The notes under the pieces: generated by a model
What the model saw: only the letters and a program-made list of their open reading frames with translations
Database searches by the model: none
What the model was told of the DNA's origin: nothing
Translations under genes and position numbers: made by a program
In this document: positions 16,746 through 24,877 of the stretch, piece after piece
Layout of the letters: every line of letters begins with the position of its first letter
Numbering within the stretch: the stretch's first letter is position 1
Origin: Massilia sp. Root351
GTDB lineage: Bacteria > Pseudomonadota > Gammaproteobacteria > Burkholderiales > Burkholderiaceae_D
Length of the DNA: 64,000 nt
Direction: 5' to 3'
Assembly: GCF_001425045.1 (NCBI RefSeq)
Contig: NZ_LMDJ01000032.1
Span: 187,126-251,125, forward strand

Positions 16746-17963
16746 ATGGCGGAAGAAAGCGAAAGCGAAAAGACAGAACCGGCGTCACAGAAGCGCCTCG
16801 AGCAGGCGCGTGAAGAAGGCGACGTTCCCCGATCGCGTGAAGTGGCCACCTTCGTGGTGCTGATGACGGCCGGCGCCATGCTGTGGATGTTCGGTTCCAG
16901 CCTGGTGCGCGACCTGTCTTCGGCCATGGTGTCCGGCCTGGCGCTGGACAAGGAGCAGATCTTCAATGCCGACGTGCTGCTGACCCGTGTCGGCGTGGAC
17001 GTCGGCCGCGTGCTGCTGGCTTGCCTGCCGCTGGGCGTGGCGGTGATGGTGGTGGCGCTGGTGTCGCCGCTGCTGGTGGGCGGCTGGCTGTTCAGCGGCA
17101 AGGCCGTCACGCCCAACCTGATGAAACTCAACCCCATGCGCGGCCTGGGCAATATGGTATCGACCAACGCGCTGGTGGAGCTGGTCAAGGCCATCGTCAA
17201 GACCATCGTGGTCGGTTTCGTCGCCTACCTGGTGGTCATGAAGCAGAAAGACGCCGTGATCGGCCTGGCCATGGAGCCGTTCAAGCTCGGCAGCGCCCAC
17301 ATGCTGGACATGCTGGGCATGAGCTTTTTGTTCATCGTCGGCTCGCTGGGCCTGATCGCCGCCATCGACGCGCCGTACCAGATGTGGCACTACGCCAACA
17401 AGCTGAAAATGACGCGCCAGGAAATGATCCAGGAGTCCAAGGAGTCGGACGGCAATCCGCAGATCAAGGGCAAGATCCGCCAGCTGCAGCGCGAGATGGC
17501 CAAGCGCCGCATGATGGCCGACGTGCCGACCGCCGACGTGGTGGTGACCAACCCGACCCACTACGCGGTGGCGCTGAAGTACACCGAAGGGTCGGGCGCG
17601 CCGAAAGTGGTGGCCATGGGCACCGACGAAGTGGCGGCCAAGATCCGCGAGCTGGCGCGCGAGCACAAGGTGGCGATCCTGGAAGCGCCGGCGCTGGCGC
17701 GTGCGCTGTACAAGCACAGCGACATCGGCGACGAGATTCCGCAGCGCCTGTACGCGGCCGTGGCCGAAGTGCTGGCCTATGTGTTCCAGCTGCGCGCCTT
17801 CAAGCCGGGCGGCCGCTATCCGGACCGTCCGACCAGGCTCGACGTGCCGAACGATATGGACCCCAACCATCCGGCCTACGAGGCGGCCAAGCTGGCCAGG
17901 CAGCAAGCCTTGCAGAACAAAACCGATAAGAACCGCGACAATAGCAACGGAGCAGCATCATGA
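16746..17963 (+). CDS. flhB: Flagellar export switch protein FlhB
   Basis: 405 residues, the usual size. A charged N-terminus (EKTEPASQKRLEQAREEGDVPRS) is followed by four membrane segments (about 33-55, 85-115, 145-165, 190-210) and a cytoplasmic domain with the autocleavage motif NPTH at 269-272. FlhB binds FlhA in the export gate and changes substrate from rod/hook to filament proteins when FliK signals hook length. AGGGG precedes the ATG. Its stop overlaps the flhA start by ATGA. It is first in the flhBAFG-fliA-motCD run. Confidence 0.97.
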   Translation: MAEESESEKTEPASQKRLEQAREEGDVPRSREVATFVVLMTAGAMLWMFGSSLVRDLSSAMVSGLALDKEQIFNADVLLTRVGVDVGRVLLACLPLGVAVMVVALVSPLLVGGWLFSGKAVTPNLMKLNPMRGLGNMVSTNALVELVKAIVKTIVVGFVAYLVVMKQKDAVIGLAMEPFKLGSAHMLDMLGMSFLFIVGSLGLIAAIDAPYQMWHYANKLKMTRQEMIQESKESDGNPQIKGKIRQLQREMAKRRMMADVPTADVVVTNPTHYAVALKYTEGSGAPKVVAMGTDEVAAKIRELAREHKVAILEAPALARALYKHSDIGDEIPQRLYAAVAEVLAYVFQLRAFKPGGRYPDRPTRLDVPNDMDPNHPAYEAAKLARQQALQNKTDKNRDNSNGAAS

Positions 17964-20101
17964 ACAGCATCAGAATGCCAGAATGGATGAACCGCACTGT
18001 CGGCGGCATGAGCGGCGCCGGCAGCAAGAGCCTGGCCGCGCCTATCCTGATCATCATGCTGCTGGCGATGATGATCCTGCCGCTGCCGGCCTTCGCGCTG
18101 GACCTGTTCTTCAGCTTCAATATCGCGCTGTCCATCATCGTGCTGCTGACCGCGCTGTACACCGTCAAACCGCTCGACTTCATGGCCTTCCCGACCGTGC
18201 TGCTGGTGTCGACCATGCTGCGCCTGGCGCTGAACGTGGCCTCCACCCGGGTGGTGCTGACCGAGGGCCACACCGGCGCCGGCGCGGCCGGCAAGGTGAT
18301 CGAAGCGTTCGGCCACTTCCTGATCGGCGGTAACTACACGGTCGGTATCGTGGTGTTCATCATCCTGACCATCATTAACTTCACCGTGGTCACCAAGGGC
18401 GCGGGCCGCATCGCCGAGGTGGGCGCGCGCTTCGCCCTGGACGCGATGCCGGGCAAGCAGATGGCGATCGACGCCGACCTGAACGCCGGCCTGATCGGCG
18501 AAGCCGAAGCGCGCAAGCGCCGCAGCGAAGTGTCGATGGAAGCCGAGTTCTACGGCGCCATGGACGGCGCCTCGAAATACGTGCGCGGCGACGCCATCGC
18601 CGGCATCCTGGTAACGGTGATTAACATCGTCGGCGGCCTGCTGGTGGGCCTGATCCAGCACGACCTGGCCTTCGGCGAAGCGCTCAAGGTCTACACCCTG
18701 CTGGCCATCGGCGACGGCCTGGTGGCGCAGATCCCGTCGCTGGTGATCTCGATCGCCGCCGGTATCGTGGTGTCGCGCGTGGCCAGCGAGCAGGACATCG
18801 GCACCCAGGTGATCGGCCAGCTGTTCGCCAAGCCGCAAGTGCTGTACGTGACCGCCGGCATCATCGGCGGCATGGGCCTGATTCCCGGCATGCCCAACCT
18901 GGTGTTCCTGCTGCTGGCTGGCGTGCTGGGCGGCGCCGGCTACCTGATGGACAAGCGCGCCAAGGCGCGCGCCGGCGGCGCGGACGGGGCCGCGCCCGGC
19001 ACCCCGGCCGCGGAAGCGGCGGCGGCCGCCAGCGCCGCGGCTGGCGCGCCGGAGCAGGAAGAAGCGTCCTGGCAGGACATCCTGCCGGTCGATACACTGG
19101 GCCTGGAAGTGGGCTACCGCCTGATTCCGCTGGTCGACAAGACCCAGGGCGGCGAGCTGCTCAAGCGCATCAAGGGCATCCGCAAGAAGTTCGCGCAGGA
19201 AGTGGGCTTCCTGGCGCCGCCGGTGCACATCCGCGACAACCTGGAGCTGAAGCCGTCGGCCTACCGCATCGCGCTCAAGGGCGTGGAAGTGGGCGCCGGC
19301 GAAGCGTTCAACGGCCAGTTCCTGGCCATCAATCCCGGCATGGCCAGCGGCACCTTGCCCGGCCTGGTGACGGAAGACCCGGCCTTCGGCCTGCCGGCCA
19401 TCTGGATCGACGCCGGCTTGCGCGACCAGGCGCAAACCATGGGCTACACCGTGGTGGACGCCGGCACCGTGGTGGCCACCCATCTGAACCATTTGATCAC
19501 CACCCACGCCTCCGAACTGCTGGGCCGCGCCGAAGTGCAGGCGCTGCTGGACCACCTGGGCAAGGAATCGCCCAAGCTGGTGGAAGACCTGGTGCCGAAG
19601 ATGCTGTCGCTGTCGACCCTGCAGAAAGTGCTGCAGAACCTGCTGGCCGAAGGCGTGCACATCCGCGACATGCGCTCCATCATCGAGACCCTGGCCGAGC
19701 ACACCGTGCACACCCAGGACCCGAACGAGCTGACCGCGCTGGTGCGCATTTCGCTGGGCCGCGCCATCGTGCAGCAGCTGTTCCCGTCCGGCGGCGAGCT
19801 GTCGGTCATGACCCTGGACAACCGCCTGGAACGCCTGCTGATGCAGGCGCTGGCCGCCAGCGGTCCGGAAGGCGCCGGCATCGAGCCCGGCCTGGCCGAC
19901 ACCATCGCCCAGCAGGCCCAGGCCGCCGCCGCGCAGCAGGAAGCGCTGGGGCTGACGCCGGTGCTGCTGGTGCCCGGTCCGCTGCGCACCCTGCTGTCGC
20001 GCTTCCTGCGCCGCGCCCTGCCGCAGCTCAAGGTGCTGTCGCACGCCGAAATCCCGGAAACCAAAACCATCCGCGTCACCGCCCTGGTCGGCGCACAGTA
20101 A
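17960..20101 (+). CDS. flhA: Flagellar export gate protein FlhA
   Basis: 713 residues. The N-terminal half has about eight membrane segments including the conserved region TVLLVSTMLRLALNVASTRVVL and the FHIPEP signature-type loop near residues 140-200 (GAGRIAEVGARFALDAMPGKQMAIDAD). The C-terminal half is the cytoplasmic ring domain that docks chaperone-substrate complexes. An Ala-rich linker (about 335-365) joins them. The start overlaps flhB by 4 bases (ATGA). A long hairpin repeat follows 9 bases after the stop. Confidence 0.97.
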   Translation: MNSIRMPEWMNRTVGGMSGAGSKSLAAPILIIMLLAMMILPLPAFALDLFFSFNIALSIIVLLTALYTVKPLDFMAFPTVLLVSTMLRLALNVASTRVVLTEGHTGAGAAGKVIEAFGHFLIGGNYTVGIVVFIILTIINFTVVTKGAGRIAEVGARFALDAMPGKQMAIDADLNAGLIGEAEARKRRSEVSMEAEFYGAMDGASKYVRGDAIAGILVTVINIVGGLLVGLIQHDLAFGEALKVYTLLAIGDGLVAQIPSLVISIAAGIVVSRVASEQDIGTQVIGQLFAKPQVLYVTAGIIGGMGLIPGMPNLVFLLLAGVLGGAGYLMDKRAKARAGGADGAAPGTPAAEAAAAASAAAGAPEQEEASWQDILPVDTLGLEVGYRLIPLVDKTQGGELLKRIKGIRKKFAQEVGFLAPPVHIRDNLELKPSAYRIALKGVEVGAGEAFNGQFLAINPGMASGTLPGLVTEDPAFGLPAIWIDAGLRDQAQTMGYTVVDAGTVVATHLNHLITTHASELLGRAEVQALLDHLGKESPKLVEDLVPKMLSLSTLQKVLQNLLAEGVHIRDMRSIIETLAEHTVHTQDPNELTALVRISLGRAIVQQLFPSGGELSVMTLDNRLERLLMQALAASGPEGAGIEPGLADTIAQQAQAAAAQQEALGLTPVLLVPGPLRTLLSRFLRRALPQLKVLSHAEIPETKTIRVTALVGAQ

Positions 20102-20110
20102 TTCCCCCGA

Positions 20111-20169
20111 GCAAAATCGAGCCTGACCCCTCTTTCCGCACAGGAAAATGGGGCCAGGCTCGATTTTGC
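20111..20169. repeat. REP-like long inverted repeat after flhA
   Basis: Two 20-base arms (20111-20130 and 20150-20169) are inverted copies with one mismatch (a G-T pair in RNA). They surround a 19-base loop that has its own small stem (TTTCC/GGAAA). The core GAGCCTGACCCC resembles palindromic units scattered in many Oxalobacteraceae and Xanthomonas genomes and often linked with RAYT transposases; that resemblance is from memory. It could also end flhA transcription before flhF. Confidence 0.75.
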
Positions 20170-20253
20170 CATTCTGGAATAAGGGGCGGTTTTCCTCCCT
20201 GTTCCCCCGATCGTTTCTCTGATGCATCGTCAATAATGGCAGCATGAGAGTGA

Positions 20254-20278
20254 GCCGCGTCCGACTTGAAGTCGCGGC
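20254..20278 (+). other. Stem-loop in the flhF leader
   Basis: GCCGCG (20254-20259) pairs with CGCGGC (20273-20278), and GACTT/AGTC pairing is possible inside. It lies 25 bases before the flhF ATG, close to its ribosome-binding site (AGGGGA). A role in translation control is possible but unsupported. Confidence 0.4.
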
Positions 20279-20302
20279 ACTTGCGTAACAGGGGAACTGG
20301 TC

Positions 20303-21760
20303 ATGAACGTCAAAAAATTTACTGCACCTACGTCGCGTGAAGCATTGCGCAAAGTACGCGAGGCCCTGGGGCCCGATGCGGTGATCTTGTCGAATCGCCC
20401 AACCGATGGCGAAGTGGAAATTCTCGCCCTCGCCAACGACGATGCCGCCTCGCTGGCGCAGCCTTCCCCGGACTCGCCGATGGCGCAGCCCAACCCTTAC
20501 CTGGACCTGCCGGAAGCGCCGTCCTACCTTGCGCCGCTGGCTCCGGTGGCCGCCGCCAAGCCGATGTCGCCGATGGAGGCGCTCGACGCCGCAGCGATGC
20601 GCGCCGCCACCCAGCGCGGCGCGGCCGGGGCCGCGGCCCCGCGCGCCGCAGCCCCGGCGCCGCGTCCCGCGGCCGAAGCGCAGGTGCGCCAGGCCGTGCG
20701 CGCGCCCGCTGCGGCGCCGTCGCTGGACCTGGACCGCATCAGCGCCATGGTGGCCGACGCCGTCAACAGCGCCAAGGCCAACGCGGCTGCCGAAATGAGC
20801 GGCATGATGAATGAAATCCGCGCCATGCGCGGCATGATGGAAACCCAGCTGGCGGAGATCTCCTGGGGCTCGACCCAGCAGCGCGAGCCGCAGAAGGCCG
20901 CCGTGCTGCGCGAACTGCTGGCGGCCGGCTTTTCGGCCAGCCTGGCGCGCTACCTGATCGACAAGCTGCCGGCCGGCCGCGACGCCGCCGACAGCATGCG
21001 CTGGATTAAGACCGTGCTGACCCGCAACCTGTCGGCCATCGCCAACGAGGACGCGCTGATCGAGCAGGGCGGCGTGTTCGCGCTGGTCGGCCCCACCGGC
21101 GTCGGCAAGACCACCAGCACCGCCAAGCTGGCCGCGCGCTGCGTGATGCGCCACGGCCCGGACAAGCTGGCCCTGATCACCACCGACGCCTACCGGATCG
21201 GCGCCCACGAGCAGCTGCGCATCTACGGCAAGATCCTGGGCGTGATGGTGCACTCGGTCAAGGACGAGGCCGACCTGCGCATCGCCCTGAAGGAATTGCG
21301 GAACAAGCACACGGTGCTGATCGACACGGTCGGCGTGAGCCAGCGCGACCACATGGTGGCCGAGCAGGTGGCCATGCTGCAAGGCACCGACGCCAACGTC
21401 AAGCGCCTGCTGTGCCTGAACGCCACCTCGACCCAGGAAACCCTGAACGAAGTGGTGCGCGCCTACCAGGGCAGCGGCCTGGCCGGCTGCATCATGACCA
21501 AGCTGGACGAGGCCGCCTCCATCGGCAACCTGCTGGACGTGGTGATCCGCCAGAAATTGAATATGTTCTACGTCTCGAGCGGCCAGCGGGTGCCGGAAGA
21601 CCTGCACCTGGCCGACCCGGCCGCGCTGATCGAGCGCGCCTTCCGCCTCAAGCAGGGCGCCGCCGCCGGCCAGTACGCCGACAGCGACCTGCCGCTGGTG
21701 ATGGCCGCCGCCGGCTACGCCGCCAACGACATCGGCCTGCGCGAGGTGCGCCTTGGCTAA
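20303..21760 (+). CDS. flhF: Flagellar SRP-type GTPase FlhF
   Basis: 485 residues in three parts: a basic N-terminal B domain (1-45, MNVKKFTAPTSREALRKVRE), a long Ala/Pro-rich linker (about 50-150), then the N and G domains. The P-loop is GPTGVGKT (263-270), with TTDAYRIGAHEQL, DTVGVSQRD and TKLDEAASIGN as the other SRP-GTPase motifs. FlhF recruits the first flagellar parts to the pole in polar flagellates. It overlaps flhG by 8 bases. AGGGGA lies 7 bases before the ATG. Confidence 0.95.
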   Translation: MNVKKFTAPTSREALRKVREALGPDAVILSNRPTDGEVEILALANDDAASLAQPSPDSPMAQPNPYLDLPEAPSYLAPLAPVAAAKPMSPMEALDAAAMRAATQRGAAGAAAPRAAAPAPRPAAEAQVRQAVRAPAAAPSLDLDRISAMVADAVNSAKANAAAEMSGMMNEIRAMRGMMETQLAEISWGSTQQREPQKAAVLRELLAAGFSASLARYLIDKLPAGRDAADSMRWIKTVLTRNLSAIANEDALIEQGGVFALVGPTGVGKTTSTAKLAARCVMRHGPDKLALITTDAYRIGAHEQLRIYGKILGVMVHSVKDEADLRIALKELRNKHTVLIDTVGVSQRDHMVAEQVAMLQGTDANVKRLLCLNATSTQETLNEVVRAYQGSGLAGCIMTKLDEAASIGNLLDVVIRQKLNMFYVSSGQRVPEDLHLADPAALIERAFRLKQGAAAGQYADSDLPLVMAAAGYAANDIGLREVRLG

Positions 21761-22577
21761 CTTCGATTTCGACCAGGCCGAAGGCCTGCGCCGCATGCTG
21801 GCTGGCCCGCAGCCGCGCATCGTCACCTTCCTTTCCGCCACCCCGCAGGACGACAAGGGCGCCATGCTGGTCAACCTGGGCGCCTCGCTGGCGCGCGCCG
21901 GCAACGACGTGCTGCTGGTGGACGCCTGCGCCAGCGCGCACGGCGTCGCTTCCCGCCTGGGCGTGGACGACGGCGCCAGCCTGCTGGACGTGGCGCGCCA
22001 GGAATGCGGCCTGAACCAGGTGATCCACCAGGTGCCGCAGGGCTTCGGTGTGGTATCGATGACACGCGGCGTGGCCCGCTCCGGTCCGGACGAGACGCGC
22101 CGGCTGGCCAAGGCCTTCGACGTGCTGGCCAAGCAGACCGGCCTGGTGATCGTGGACGGCGAGTTCGACGGCGAGGCGTTCCCGGTGCCGGTGATGGCCA
22201 GTTCCGACATCGTGGTGCAGGTGTCGAACAGCGCCACCTCGATCAAGAACGCCTACAGCATGATCAAGCGGCTGAACCACGAACTGGGCCGCCGGCCCTT
22301 CGGCATCGTGGTCACCGGCGCATCGGAGGCCGAAGCCAAGGTGGTTTACGATAATATGGCGCAAGCGGCAAGCCGATACCTGGCCGTCACCCTGGTTTCC
22401 ATGGGTTCGGTGCCGGCCGATGAGTACTTGCAGCGCGCGGCGCGCCTGGGGCGCGCGGTGGTCGATGCCTTTCCTCTGGCCGGTGCATCGGTCGCGTTCC
22501 GGCAACTGGCAGGCCGTCTGGCGCTGGCCGGTGCGCCTCAATTCCGTACGGGGAGTAGCAACCATTTTAGCGTCTGA
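21753..22577 (+). CDS. flhG: MinD-like flagellar number regulator FlhG (FleN) with degenerate ATP site
   Basis: 274 residues from a TTG start at 21753 inside the flhF end; this keeps the protein start MANFDFDQAEGLRRML, which resembles the helix by which FlhG proteins stimulate FlhF (DQAxxLR). The MinD fold is clear, but the Walker A (LSATPQDDKGAML, about 27-39) lacks the deviant KGG-GKT pattern; only one Lys (K35) remains. The switch motifs are also changed (VDACASAH, VDGEFDGE). FlhG usually limits flagellum number. ATP control may be weakened here. Confidence 0.88.
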   Translation: MANFDFDQAEGLRRMLAGPQPRIVTFLSATPQDDKGAMLVNLGASLARAGNDVLLVDACASAHGVASRLGVDDGASLLDVARQECGLNQVIHQVPQGFGVVSMTRGVARSGPDETRRLAKAFDVLAKQTGLVIVDGEFDGEAFPVPVMASSDIVVQVSNSATSIKNAYSMIKRLNHELGRRPFGIVVTGASEAEAKVVYDNMAQAASRYLAVTLVSMGSVPADEYLQRAARLGRAVVDAFPLAGASVAFRQLAGRLALAGAPQFRTGSSNHFSV

Positions 22578-22594
22578 GAAAAACTAGAAACGAT

Positions 22595-23326
22595 ATGTAC
22601 ACGGCCAAAGGGAAAGCGGACAAGAACTCGCTGCTGACGGAGCACATGCCGCTGGTAAAGCGGCTGGCCCACCATATGAAGGCCAAATTGCCACCCAGCG
22701 TGGAAGTGGATGACCTGGTCCAGGCCGGCATGATCGGCTTGCTCGATGCTATCAACCGCTACGAAGAAACCCACGGCGCCCAGTTTGAAACCTATGCCGT
22801 GATGCGCATCCGCGGCGCCATGCTCGACGAGCTGCGCAACAGCGACTGGATGCCGCGCAGCATGCGCCAGGACATGCGCAAGATCGAAACCGCGATGGCC
22901 ACCCTGCAGCAGCGCCTGGGCCGTCCGCCGAGCGAATCGGAAGTGGCCAAGTCGCTCAAGCTGTCGCTGGCCGACTACCAGGAAATGCTGTCCGAGGGCG
23001 GCGGCCACCAGCTGATCTATTACGAAGACTTCCGCGACGACGACGGCGGCGAGAGCTTCCTCGACCGCTTCCACAGCGACGAGGACGCCGACCCGCTGCG
23101 CGCGCTGCTCGACACCGACTTCCGCCAGGCCGTGATCGACGCCATCGACGCCTTGCCGCCGCGCGAGAAGATGCTGATGGGCTTGTACTACGAGGAAGAA
23201 TTGAACTTGAAGGAAATTGGCGCCGTCATGGGCGTGTCCGAATCACGCGTATCGCAGCTGCATACGCAAGCGGTAGCGCGGCTGCGCGCCTCGTTACGGG
23301 AGCAGGCATGGACTGGGCCAGCATAG
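22595..23326 (+). CDS. fliA: Flagellar sigma-28 factor FliA
   Basis: 243 residues with sigma regions 2, 3 and 4: region 2 (LVKRLAHHMKAKLPPSVEVDDLVQAGMIGLLDAI), region 3 (about 85-130) and region 4 (LPPREKMLMGLYYEEELNLKEIGAVMGVSESRVSQLHTQA) with the helix-turn-helix. It directs RNA polymerase to late flagellar promoters; four matching promoters are found in this window. FlgM (27071-27376) is its anti-sigma partner. The end overlaps motC by 19 bases. Confidence 0.97.
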   Translation: MYTAKGKADKNSLLTEHMPLVKRLAHHMKAKLPPSVEVDDLVQAGMIGLLDAINRYEETHGAQFETYAVMRIRGAMLDELRNSDWMPRSMRQDMRKIETAMATLQQRLGRPPSESEVAKSLKLSLADYQEMLSEGGGHQLIYYEDFRDDDGGESFLDRFHSDEDADPLRALLDTDFRQAVIDAIDALPPREKMLMGLYYEEELNLKEIGAVMGVSESRVSQLHTQAVARLRASLREQAWTGPA

Positions 23327-24057
23327 CAGGATTGATATTGGGCGTGGCCGGGGTGCTGGTCGGCCAGGGCCTGGAGGGGGGCAAGCTGAGCTCGCTGCTC
23401 CAGCCGGCCGCGTTCGCCATCGTGGTGGTCGGCACCCTGGGCGCGGTGCTGCTGCAGACCAAGCCGGCCACCTTTGTGCGCGGCTTGCGCATGGCCAAGT
23501 GGATCGTGGCGCCGCCGCCGGACACGCGCATCTCGCTGGCGCGCGAAATCGGCGCCTGGAACGCCACCGCCAAGCGCGACGGCATGCTGGCGCTGGAGCG
23601 CCACATGCTGGTGTCGAAAGACAAGTTCAACGTCAAGGGCCTGCGCCTGATTGTCGACGGCATCAACCCGGACAAGCTGCGCAACCTGCTCGACACCGAA
23701 ATCACGGCCTACGAGACCGCCGAGCGCCAGGCGGTGCGGATCTGGGAATCGGCGGCCGGCTATTCGCCCACCATCGGCATCCTGGGCGCCGTGCTGGGCC
23801 TGATCCAGGTGATGGAAAACCTGGCCGATCCAGCCAAGCTGGGCTCGGGTATCGCCATCGCTTTCGTGTCCACCATCTACGGCGTGGGCATGGCCAACCT
23901 GTTCTTCTATCCGATCGCCAACAAGCTGAAGAACATCGTCACGCAGCACGTGCACCAGCAGGAAATCGCCGCCGCCGTGTTCTACGACATCGCCACGGGC
24001 GACCACAGCCGCGTGATCGACGAGCGCATCGCCACCTTGCTGCGCGAGTACCACTGA
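23308..24057 (+). CDS. motC: Flagellar stator protein MotC (MotA family)
   Basis: 249 residues with four membrane segments (about 5-25, 32-50, 145-165, 178-200) and a basic/acidic cytoplasmic loop. The PTIGILGAVLGLIQVM segment, which lines the ion channel, is conserved. The motC name is preferred because the pair follows fliA, as in Pseudomonas motCD, and resembles that branch. With MotD it forms the proton-driven stator. GGGAG is 6 bases before the ATG. Whether another motAB set exists is not seen here. Confidence 0.9.
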   Translation: MDWASIAGLILGVAGVLVGQGLEGGKLSSLLQPAAFAIVVVGTLGAVLLQTKPATFVRGLRMAKWIVAPPPDTRISLAREIGAWNATAKRDGMLALERHMLVSKDKFNVKGLRLIVDGINPDKLRNLLDTEITAYETAERQAVRIWESAAGYSPTIGILGAVLGLIQVMENLADPAKLGSGIAIAFVSTIYGVGMANLFFYPIANKLKNIVTQHVHQQEIAAAVFYDIATGDHSRVIDERIATLLREYH

Positions 24058-24058
24058 C

Positions 24059-24841
24059 ATGGAACGCCGCGCGCGCAGGAAATTCGACGACGAGGCCGAG
24101 AACCACGAGCGCTGGCTGATCTCCTACGCCGACTTCATCACCCTGCTGTTCGCCTTTTTCGTGGTGATGTATTCGATCGCCGCCGTCAACACCGGCAAGT
24201 ACAAGATCTTCTCGGACGCGCTGGGCGACGCCTTCGGCGGCCAGGGCGCGGCCAAGCCCATCAACACCCAGGTGCAGAACCTGCCGATTCCCAATCCCGC
24301 GCTGCGCCGGCGCACCGAGCTGCTGCGCAAGGAAAAGGAGCAGATGACCAGGCTGGCGCAGGACCTGCTGTCCACGCTGGCGCCGCTGGTCAAGGAAGGC
24401 AAGGTGCGGGTGACGCAGAACAGCCGCGGCGTGAGCGTGGAGATCAACGCCAGCGTGCTGTTCGATCCCGGTGCGGCGGTGCTGACCAGCGAATCGCGCG
24501 AAGCGCTGCAGGCGGTGGCGGTGCTGCTGAAGGAGGACCCGCACGCGGTGCAGGTGGAAGGCCACACCGACAACCAGCCCATCCGCAACAACAATTTCCC
24601 GTCCAACTGGGAGCTGTCGGCCTCGCGCGCCGGCGCCGTGGTGCGCCTGTTCATCGACGCCGGCGTGGCGCCGTCGCGGCTGACGGCGGTGGGCCATGCC
24701 GACAACCACCCGGTGGCGCCGAACGACCAGCCGGACGGACGCGCCCGCAACCGCCGCGTGGCGGTCACCATCCTGTCCGGCATTCCCGACCCGTCCACGG
24801 AAGTGCCGACCGCGCCGCCGGCCCCGGCGCCGCCGCCGTAG
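24059..24841 (+). CDS. motD: Flagellar stator protein MotD (MotB family)
   Basis: 260 residues: a charged N-terminus, one membrane segment (about 21-40) holding the proton-carrying Asp (D25 in SYADFITLL), a linker, and an OmpA-type peptidoglycan-binding domain (about 140-245; VEGHTDNQPI, NWELSASRA, GRARNRRV). It anchors the stator to the cell wall. The ATG is 2 bases after the motC stop. The Pro/Ala-rich tail ends just before a convergent gene. Confidence 0.93.
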   Translation: MERRARRKFDDEAENHERWLISYADFITLLFAFFVVMYSIAAVNTGKYKIFSDALGDAFGGQGAAKPINTQVQNLPIPNPALRRRTELLRKEKEQMTRLAQDLLSTLAPLVKEGKVRVTQNSRGVSVEINASVLFDPGAAVLTSESREALQAVAVLLKEDPHAVQVEGHTDNQPIRNNNFPSNWELSASRAGAVVRLFIDAGVAPSRLTAVGHADNHPVAPNDQPDGRARNRRVAVTILSGIPDPSTEVPTAPPAPAPPP

Positions 24842-24850
24842 CGCTGGCGA

Positions 24851-24875
24851 GCACCGCGCAAGCGGCCAGCGGTGC
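24851..24875. terminator. Possible bidirectional stem-loop between motD and the exported protein gene
   Basis: GCACCGC (24851-24857) and GCGGTGC (24869-24875) form a 7-bp stem with an 11-base loop in the 36-base gap between convergent genes. There is no T-run, so it may act only as a weak pause or 3'-end stabiliser. Confidence 0.35.
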
Positions 24876-24877
24876 GG

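Noticed and set aside
17876..22246. A 1,456-codon open frame antisense to flhB-flhA-flhF
   Set aside because: It is a by-product of high GC third positions; the plus-strand genes have clear families, and the translated antisense protein is low-complexity Gln/His/Arg.
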